From Thermogladius sp. (GTDB taxonomy: Archaea; Thermoproteota; Thermoprotei_A; Sulfolobales; Desulfurococcaceae), in contig WYEE01000024.1 in NCBI GenBank assembly GCA_009904025.1, forward strand, positions 1 to 19,515: DNA of 19,515 bases. The letters run 5' to 3'. A program made the translations under genes and the position numbers. Shown in pieces: positions 14,520 through 19,515 of this stretch. How positions within the stretch are numbered: the stretch's first letter is position 1; every line of letters starts with the position of its first letter. A model generated the notes under the pieces. It saw only the letters and a program-made list of their open reading frames with translations. It had not been told where the DNA came from and did no database searches.

Positions 14520-14547
14520 AGCCCTTGCTATCTAATGTTGCCTCCCG

Positions 14548-14555
14548 TTATTAAA
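14548..14555. promoter_or_regulatory. Shared TATA box between upp and the alpha/beta hydrolase
   Basis: TTATTAAA on plus and TTTAATAA on minus lies 33 nt from the upp start and 37-40 nt from the hydrolase start at 14592. A single nearly symmetric element could serve both divergent genes in the 72-bp spacer. No other good TATA candidate is seen there. Confidence 0.45.
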
Positions 14556-14591
14556 TCTTCCCGGTAGGGATATTACCTTGATTGTCTAAAA

Positions 14592-15215
14592 ATGGAAAAT
14601 GGGTTGAATATGAGGGAGGAGATGTTCGGATACGGGGACAACAGGTGTAGGGTTGTCTACGAGCAGAGACTCGGCGTCCCGATCCTACTACTCCACGGGT
14701 ATAGTTTCACAAGCGACGTGTGGCGGGATATAGGGTTGATGGAGGAGTTGGATAAGAGGAGGATACCCTACATCTCGGTAGACATGCCGTACGGCAGGGT
14801 CTCGAAGTGCATAAAGCACACGAGGAGCATAGAGGAGAACGTTGCCTTTGCTAGGAAAGCATATAAGGCTGTCTTCGATGAGACACCCCCTATGGTTGTG
14901 GGTGCTAGCCTGGGAGGCTACACCGCATTAAAGTACGCCATGTCTAACCCTGTCGCAGGGCTTCTACTAGTTGCGCCTGTAAATGTGTCTGAGGTCCTCG
15001 ACTACTACAGGAAAGCAAGAGCTAGGATCCGGATACTATACGGCGGGAACGACGATATAGTGGATGTAGAGGAGCTGAGAGAATTCGCATCCTCAACAGG
15101 GAGCGAGCTGGTATTCTATGATAACGCCGGCCACGCGTTGTATCTCGACCAACCAGCTAGGTTCGTCAGAGATCTACTGGAATTCTATGAGAAGCTAGTG
15201 TTTAAACCAGTTTGA
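14592..15215 (+). CDS. Alpha/beta hydrolase
   Basis: A serine hydrolase of the alpha/beta fold. The oxyanion strand LLLHGYSF is at 32-39. The nucleophile elbow GASLGG has Ser106. Asp155 in GGNDDIVD and His181 in NAGHALYLD complete the triad. The pattern (HG at the oxyanion strand, then VDMPYG, then the elbow, with no cap domain) resembles the small ABHD14-type hydrolases, and 207 residues fits. The substrate cannot be predicted. The first ATG, 14592, has no clear ribosome site and may be leaderless; ATG 14610, after GGGTTG, is possible. It precedes the DHH gene, which has its own promoter. Confidence 0.88.
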   Translation: MENGLNMREEMFGYGDNRCRVVYEQRLGVPILLLHGYSFTSDVWRDIGLMEELDKRRIPYISVDMPYGRVSKCIKHTRSIEENVAFARKAYKAVFDETPPMVVGASLGGYTALKYAMSNPVAGLLLVAPVNVSEVLDYYRKARARIRILYGGNDDIVDVEELREFASSTGSELVFYDNAGHALYLDQPARFVRDLLEFYEKLVFKPV

Positions 15216-15225
15216 ACCCGATTGT

Positions 15226-15238
15226 CTTTTTATAAAAG
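15226..15238 (+). promoter_or_regulatory. TATA box for the DHH phosphoesterase gene
   Basis: CTTTTTATAAAAG is an almost symmetric, strong archaeal TATA box centred about 42 nt before TTG 15274. The predicted leader is about 17 nt and includes GGAGG at 15264-15268. Confidence 0.65.
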
Positions 15239-15263
15239 CAACCCGAAGACCTCGCCCCAAGGG

Positions 15264-15268
15264 GGAGG
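15264..15268 (+). promoter_or_regulatory. Ribosome binding site for the DHH gene
   Basis: GGAGG inside GGGGGAGGG, 5 nt before TTG 15274. It supports a TTG start, since no ATG or GTG is suitably placed before the conserved ISHTDMDG motif. Confidence 0.6.
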
Positions 15269-15273
15269 GCTAC

Positions 15274-16218
15274 TTGACCGGGTACGGGGTTATATCTCAT
15301 ACAGACATGGATGGTGTAGCCGGCGCCGGATTATACGCTTTGGCGCTATCGCAGTGGCCGAGCCTAATCTATTTTACAGAGCCATACAAGCTCCACGAGT
15401 TGCTCGAGGAAGAGTCGAAGAGTCTGCGGGAAGTCGAGAGACTTGTGTTCATCGACCTCGGCATCAACCCCTCCGGCTTCACGAAGCTGGTTGAGCAACT
15501 CGCCTGGCTCACCTCGAGGAACATAGTTGTAGAGTGGTTCGACCACCACCTCTGGGAGGAGGAGTGGGCTAGGGCTCTCAGCAGGGTCGGGGTGAAGCTC
15601 TACCTCGACACTTCTACCTGCGCCACCGGCGTCGTATACAGGTACTTCGCCAGGGGCAGGATCGGTTACGAGATAGAAAACGAGCTTGTACCAGGCGTGT
15701 GCGCCGGCGACTTGTGGACATTCGACCACTGGAGGGGAGGGTGGTACCTCAGGTTGATAAAGAGGAGGGACAGCGACTCCTGGAGACTGAAGGTTATGAG
15801 GGAGATATTTAAGGGTAGGGCTTGGTCCAACAGCTTCACGAGGAGAATAGAGGAAATCGTGGACGCCGAGCTGAAGGCTCTATCCGATGTCGGAGGGGTG
15901 GTGGTTAGAGATGTGGACGGCGTGAGGATAGTCTCGGCGTTCGAGAGCGATAGTGTGGAAAACAGTTTTCTAGCCGCATACCTTCTCTCAAGGTTCAATG
16001 GAGATATAGCTGTCGTAGCATCGACTGATGGGAAGATAAGTCTCCGGAGTAGGAGGATAGACGTTAGGAGGATTGCGTTGAAGCTGGGTGGGGGAGGGCA
16101 CATGTACGCTAGCGGGGCTAGGATACAAATACCCTACTCGACGAGGCTCCTCTCCCTCTTCAATAAAAAGGCTGTTCTAAACTATGTTACCGGTCAGGTC
16201 GTCTCAGCCTTGAAATGA
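15274..16218 (+). CDS. DHH/DHHA1-family phosphoesterase
   Basis: A metal-dependent phosphoesterase related to RecJ, NrnA and cyclic-dinucleotide phosphodiesterases. DHH motif I is SHTDMDG with Asp11 and Asp13, motif II is FIDLG with Asp61, and motif III is FDHH at 89-92. A further Asp lies in CAGDLWTFDHW. The C-terminal DHHA1 domain carries GGGGHMYASGA at 272-282. At 314 residues it is the compact form without OB or S1 extensions. Likely substrates are short oligonucleotides or phosphorylated nucleotides, as for NrnA-like enzymes, but that is inference. It ends 7 bp from the convergent DUF429 gene. Confidence 0.92.
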   Translation: MTGYGVISHTDMDGVAGAGLYALALSQWPSLIYFTEPYKLHELLEEESKSLREVERLVFIDLGINPSGFTKLVEQLAWLTSRNIVVEWFDHHLWEEEWARALSRVGVKLYLDTSTCATGVVYRYFARGRIGYEIENELVPGVCAGDLWTFDHWRGGWYLRLIKRRDSDSWRLKVMREIFKGRAWSNSFTRRIEEIVDAELKALSDVGGVVVRDVDGVRIVSAFESDSVENSFLAAYLLSRFNGDIAVVASTDGKISLRSRRIDVRRIALKLGGGGHMYASGARIQIPYSTRLLSLFNKKAVLNYVTGQVVSALK

Positions 16219-16225
16219 GGAGCGG

Positions 16226-16756
16226 TCAGCAGACTGGGGGTAAAAGGAAGATCCTCCCGTCGATCCCTTCAACCTCTACTACCTCGCCCTGGAGGAACTT
16301 TAAGCTGACGAACGCCGCTATAAGGGCGTCTTCTTCATCCCTACTCAACCCCTCTGGCTGGGGTACACCCATCTTTGAAGCCAGCTCGCCTAGGTTACTG
16401 CACCTACTCGTCTTGAGGGCGCTCCTAGGGTGTGTTTCGAGGACTAGTATCCCGATGCTTGAGAGGCTGGAAGCCAGTCTAATACCTCTCTCCACCAGCA
16501 TCCTCATACCCCTCCACCCCGGGGGTAGGACTCGGAGGCCTAGTTTTATCATGGTTTTATCAACATGCCTGAAAGAAGAGCTGTGGGCTAGAGGGGAGTC
16601 AACCGCCACGATCTTCACGTTAAACTCAAGTAGCCTCCTCAAAATCTCCTCGTCGCTGTAGAGGCGGTTTATGTAGAGCCCTTTATCGTGGAGGATGGCG
16701 ATGCCGGATGGTTTCCGCTCGCTCCCCCTCAAGTCTACGCCTGCGACTGCTACCAT
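16226..16756 (-). CDS. DUF429-family protein (predicted RNase H-fold nuclease)
   Basis: Matches the DUF429 pattern: AGVDLRGSERKPSGIAIL at the N terminus with Asp8, VAVDSPLAH with a second Asp near 53, an Arg.Val/Asp-Lys segment (FRHVDKTMIKLG), and LETHPRSA with a Glu near 109. These acidic residues fit an RNase H/RuvC-like active site. The function in archaea is not established. Length is 176 residues. The ATG overlaps the stop of the geranylgeranyl reductase gene (ATGGTAG), so it is translated downstream of that gene from the same transcript. Confidence 0.82.
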   Translation of the reverse strand: MVAVAGVDLRGSERKPSGIAILHDKGLYINRLYSDEEILRRLLEFNVKIVAVDSPLAHSSSFRHVDKTMIKLGLRVLPPGWRGMRMLVERGIRLASSLSSIGILVLETHPRSALKTSRCSNLGELASKMGVPQPEGLSRDEEDALIAAFVSLKFLQGEVVEVEGIDGRIFLLPPVC

Positions 16757-18117
16757 TTAACTCTTGCTCCCCTGTTGAAGCCTATGAGCCTGGCGTACTC
16801 GTCGAATAGATCTTCAACCCTGCTAACCCACCTCTTAATCTCATCTGGGTTCCGCGGGTAATCCTCTTTGTAAAGGCCTTCAACCTTGTTCATGTACATT
16901 CTCAAAAGCCTTAGCTCGCCTAGTAGGCTCGGCCTGCCCAGTAGTTTAACCATTGTGCTTATCGCTCCCACAACCCTCTCTCCTAGACTGCCCTTCACGC
17001 CTAGATCGTAGACGGAGGAACCGTCCACCAGCTTGTTCCTTATAATCCACTCGAAGTCCTCGTTTGAAAGCCTCTGGAGAAACATCCTCAGCACGTCGAG
17101 CCCAGCCTGCTTCACACCGTACGCTTCAAGGTACTTCAAGTTAACCTCCCACATGTTATACGTGTTGGGCTCACCCGCCTCCAGCACGTTGGCTAGATGC
17201 GTGGCTAGTATGTGAGCAGCCTCCATAGTCGACCCAATCCCACCACCGTGAGCCGGGTTCACCGTGTAGGCGGCGTCCCCTACACTCCCAACGTTGCTCC
17301 AAACCATTGTTGGCAGCGGTCTTCTAGTGGGCACTATCCCTCCTCCAGCGTGTAACACCCTCCCCTTGAACCTCCCCCTCAGGTACTTGTCGTAGTTGTG
17401 CCTAGGGTTGTGGTTGAAGCCCCCGATGACGCCGAGCCCCACGTTCACGATAGACCCTCCTCTATCCTTGGGGAACATCCACCAGTACCCGCCCGGGGCT
17501 ACAGCTGTGTTTAAGTATATTACAGCGTAGTGTACATCGGCTTCATCCACCTGCTTCTCAACCTCAACAACCTCCCTGTAGGCGAGGTTGAAGTCTGTCT
17601 CATAAGGCCTCTCGGCGATAGGCCACTCGGGCGGTAGTTTTGTCCTCAAGGACGGTCTAGCGCCGCTTGCGTCAATGTAGTATCTCGCCTTGAGCTCTAC
17701 GAGTCCCCCGCCAACCCTCCTCACTTTCACGCTACCGACCCCTTGATCCTTGAACTCCACGCCGGCAAGGGTGTGCTCGTCGTAGAGCTCCACGCCGTGG
17801 TCCAACGCGTTTTTCAGTAGCCACTGCCCGAACTTAACTCTGTTAACGCTTACACCCTCACCCGGGACTATGAGCTCGTGCTCCTCGCTCGGGCTCTTGA
17901 TCTTGACGCCCCTATACCTGTGGTCTATAACGCTCTCGGGTATTGGGAGGCCTATGTGCTGGAAGTGGTGGACGCCGATGGCGTCGCCGCAGGTCTTATC
18001 CCCGATTCTCCCCCTAGGCTTGCTCTCGACAAGGGCTACTTTGAACCCTTTCGACGCTAGTACTAGCGACGAGTATAAGCCTCCTACTCCCGCACCGACG
18101 ACGACTACATCGTACAT
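16750..18117 (-). CDS. Geranylgeranyl reductase (digeranylgeranylglycerophospholipid reductase)
   Basis: A flavoenzyme that saturates the isoprenoid chains of archaeal membrane lipids. The FAD motif VVVGAGVGG is at 5-13. The catalytic-loop signature RIGDKTCGDAIG has Cys43. The substrate box PGGYWWMFP is at 208-216. GDAAYTVNPAHGGGIGSTM from 280 is the second FAD motif. The C-terminal region (GAKQAGLD..RMFLQRLSNEDF-like helices, then GRPSLL) matches, from memory, the crystallised Sulfolobus acidocaldarius GGR along its whole length, and 455 residues equals that enzyme. ATG 18117 has GAGGTG (18123-18128) 5 nt upstream. Reduced ferredoxin or NADPH may be the donor in vivo. Confidence 0.95.
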   Translation of the reverse strand: MYDVVVVGAGVGGLYSSLVLASKGFKVALVESKPRGRIGDKTCGDAIGVHHFQHIGLPIPESVIDHRYRGVKIKSPSEEHELIVPGEGVSVNRVKFGQWLLKNALDHGVELYDEHTLAGVEFKDQGVGSVKVRRVGGGLVELKARYYIDASGARPSLRTKLPPEWPIAERPYETDFNLAYREVVEVEKQVDEADVHYAVIYLNTAVAPGGYWWMFPKDRGGSIVNVGLGVIGGFNHNPRHNYDKYLRGRFKGRVLHAGGGIVPTRRPLPTMVWSNVGSVGDAAYTVNPAHGGGIGSTMEAAHILATHLANVLEAGEPNTYNMWEVNLKYLEAYGVKQAGLDVLRMFLQRLSNEDFEWIIRNKLVDGSSVYDLGVKGSLGERVVGAISTMVKLLGRPSLLGELRLLRMYMNKVEGLYKEDYPRNPDEIKRWVSRVEDLFDEYARLIGFNRGARVKW

Positions 18118-18153
18118 GACTACACCTCGGGATATTAGGGGAGAGTAATCTCC

Positions 18154-18170
18154 TTTAATTCAAATTAAGT
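18154..18170 (-). promoter_or_regulatory. AT-rich promoter candidate for the GGR-DUF429 pair
   Basis: This AT block contains a TTAATT-CA-AATTAA inverted repeat, and on the minus strand AATTAAAG is about 40 nt before ATG 18117, suitable as a TATA box. Next to it, at 18140-18153, GGAGA-GTAA-TCTCC forms a 5-bp hairpin with a 4-nt loop, which would sit between the TATA box and the predicted transcript start. An operator role is only a possibility. Confidence 0.35.
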
Positions 18171-18171
18171 T

Positions 18172-19515
18172 TTAGGGGAGTGTTTTCAGAAGCATCCCCT
18201 CAACTGTTATCATAGGGTACTTCGAGGCGAGGGATATAGCCTCCTCCAACCTCCCCTCGCTATCGCTGAATATGGTGAACAAGGGGTCCCCTTTGTTAAC
18301 CCTGTACCCGACTTTAGCGTGGAATAGTACTCCAGCACCCTTGTCGAATGGGGCTCCAGCAGCCCTAGCCACCATTGTGACAGCAGCGTTGTCTATGTAG
18401 GTTACAGCCCCCTCGAGAGGCGACTTGAAGGTGTACGTGTACCTGCCCACCGGCATCTCCTCGGGCTTTATATTAGGGTTGCCGCCTTGTGCCGCAATTA
18501 TTTCCTTAAACTTCTCGTAAGCCTTCCCGCTTGTGAAGAGCTCTCTAGCATAATTCTCTCCCTGGCCGGGCGGTATCTTCCCGCTCAACTCCATAGTCAA
18601 ACCCGCTATCAAGACCGCCTTGTCAACCAGGCTTCTCGAACCCCTCCTGTTGATCAACGCTTCCAACGCCTCTCTAGCCTCGAGGGCGGGACCAACCCCC
18701 ATGCCAATAGGTTGCCCGCCGAAGGTAACAGCTACTTTAATCCTCATACCCAGTTTAGCCGCCTGCCTTATGAAGAGCCCAGCCAACTGGTCAGCGTGCC
18801 CGGGCTCCTCTATCTTAGCCTTCTTCCCCACGGGGATGTCTATTACAAGCGATTCAACACTCATAGCCAGCTTCTTGCTCAGGATGCTCGCGACCATCTG
18901 GTGCCACGGGTCTATTGACAGCTTCCTCTCAACGTTCACGAATATATCGTCAGCGGGCGCTAGGTTGAGCTTGCCTCCCCAGACTAGTAGACCCCTCGTC
19001 TTCTTCGCCATCTCCCTTATCTCCTCGGCTGTGAAGTCTACTCTGGCTAGAACCTCCATTGTGTCGGCTGTCCCCGCCGGGCTTGTTATAGCCCTGCTAC
19101 TAGTCTTAGGTATTAGAAGGCCGAATGATGCTATTATTGGGACGGCTACCAGAGCAACCTTGCTGTTGCCGGGTACCCCGCCGATACTATGCTCGTCGAA
19201 GACGGGCTCGTCGAAGCTGACTTTGACACCTGTCTCAACCATCGCTTTGATGAGGCTTGATAGCTCGTCTTCGTCCAGCACGTAGAATTGCTGGCTCAGC
19301 AGGAAGGCCGCTATCTCGGCCTCATCGTAGGCTCCGTCGACGACGTCTCTTATAATAGAGTACATCTCGTTGTACGTGAGCCTCTCACCCCTCATCCTCT
19401 TGAGGAGGCTTGCATATGAGGCGGGGAGGCCAGCCGGCTTAACTGCTACGGGTGAGCCATCTTTCAAGCCGAGTTTCTCGGCAAGCTCTAGGGAGGCGAG
19501 CACTCTCCCCCTAGG
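18172..19515 (-). CDS. deoA: AMP phosphorylase (archaeal thymidine-phosphorylase family), 5'-truncated by window edge
   Basis: Phosphorolyses AMP (and often CMP/UMP) to the base and ribose 1,5-bisphosphate, feeding nucleoside degradation and, where present, type III RuBisCO. Diagnostic stretches are DEHSIGGVPGNSKVAL, PKTSSRAITSPAGTADTME, VWGGKLNLAPADD, and FGGQPIGMGVGPALEAREAL. The frame stays open to base 19515, so the GTG at 19503 is not the start; about 447 residues are visible of a usual 500 or so, and roughly 55 N-terminal residues lie outside. The SSRAITSPAGTAD motif separates AMP phosphorylase from bacterial thymidine phosphorylase. It lies upstream of GGR on the same strand, 54 bp away, and GGR has its own candidate promoter. 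Confidence 0.94.
   Translation of the reverse strand, partial: PRGRVLASLELAEKLGLKDGSPVAVKPAGLPASYASLLKRMRGERLTYNEMYSIIRDVVDGAYDEAEIAAFLLSQQFYVLDEDELSSLIKAMVETGVKVSFDEPVFDEHSIGGVPGNSKVALVAVPIIASFGLLIPKTSSRAITSPAGTADTMEVLARVDFTAEEIREMAKKTRGLLVWGGKLNLAPADDIFVNVERKLSIDPWHQMVASILSKKLAMSVESLVIDIPVGKKAKIEEPGHADQLAGLFIRQAAKLGMRIKVAVTFGGQPIGMGVGPALEAREALEALINRRGSRSLVDKAVLIAGLTMELSGKIPPGQGENYARELFTSGKAYEKFKEIIAAQGGNPNIKPEEMPVGRYTYTFKSPLEGAVTYIDNAAVTMVARAAGAPFDKGAGVLFHAKVGYRVNKGDPLFTIFSDSEGRLEEAISLASKYPMITVEGMLLKTLP

Noticed and set aside
15222..15494. 90-codon plus-strand frame at the start of the DHH gene
   Set aside because: It overlaps the DHH gene in another frame; the DHH frame carries HTDMDG and FDHH, this one carries nothing recognisable.
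16215..16661. 148-codon plus-strand frame after the DHH gene
   Set aside because: It is antisense to the DUF429 gene, which has recognisable motifs; the plus-strand product is low-complexity Ser/Leu/Pro.
18620..19285. 221-codon open frame on the plus strand
   Set aside because: It lies wholly antisense to AMP phosphorylase, has Ser/Thr/Leu-rich shadow composition, and has no ribosome site or family motif.
19503..19503. GTG at 19503 as the start of AMP phosphorylase
   Set aside because: The frame continues to the window edge and the usual N-terminal domain is missing, so the gene is cut by the window rather than naturally short.

Overview
The window looks like ordinary chromosome from a hyperthermophilic crenarchaeon, most likely of the order Desulfurococcales. 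I infer this from the dense coding with short or negative gaps, archaeal TATA boxes about 25-35 nt before starts, GGAGGTG-type ribosome binding sites, heavy AGG/AGA arginine use, frequent TTG and GTG starts, and gene content: class II lysyl-tRNA synthetase, a Sulfolobus-type geranylgeranyl reductase, AMP phosphorylase, a crenarchaeal AdoMet/arginine decarboxylase, and four-subunit ferredoxin-dependent 2-oxoacid oxidoreductases. The genus cannot be fixed by eye. No CRISPR array, insertion sequence, prophage or integration site was seen.

Layout. 1-1161 (+) is the 3' part of a type II/IV secretion (pilus/archaellum-like) ATPase, converging with an unrecognised 247-residue gene (1142-1885, -). 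A tRNA-Ala(CGC) gene (1925-1997, -) follows, and its upstream AT-rich region probably also holds the promoter of lysS (2084-3538, +). Then come two complete four-subunit 2-oxoacid:ferredoxin oxidoreductase operons facing away from each other across about 190 bp. A 2-oxoglutarate-type korDABC set runs leftwards (6295 down to 3552) and a pyruvate-type porGDAB set runs rightwards (6490 to 9662). The por operon ends in a HycI-like hydrogenase maturation protease overlapping porB (GTGA overlap). This runs into a leftward pair: a pyruvoyl decarboxylase (SpeH/ArgDC family) translationally coupled to a short geranylgeranyl-reductase-like flavoprotein. A rightward phosphohexomutase (11742-13136) converges on a leftward upp plus HAD-phosphatase pair. 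Rightward genes for an alpha/beta hydrolase and a DHH-family phosphoesterase follow. A leftward block closes the window: AMP phosphorylase (5' end outside), the main geranylgeranyl reductase, and a coupled DUF429 protein.

How it fits together. The centre is peptide/sugar fermentation energetics: POR and KOR oxidise pyruvate and 2-oxoglutarate (or related 2-oxoacids) to acyl-CoA and reduce ferredoxin. The co-transcribed HycI-type protease suggests a link to a membrane [NiFe] hydrogenase elsewhere in the genome that could use that ferredoxin. The edges carry housekeeping functions: membrane lipid saturation (GGR), pyrimidine and nucleoside salvage (upp, AMP phosphorylase), sugar phosphate metabolism, polyamine synthesis, and lysine and alanine decoding. 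I do not see a clearly new defence or mobile system. The least explained items are the protease inside the por operon, the 247-residue orphan, the phosphohexomutase with an unusual sugar-recognition loop, and the small structured spacer between the two oxidoreductase operons.
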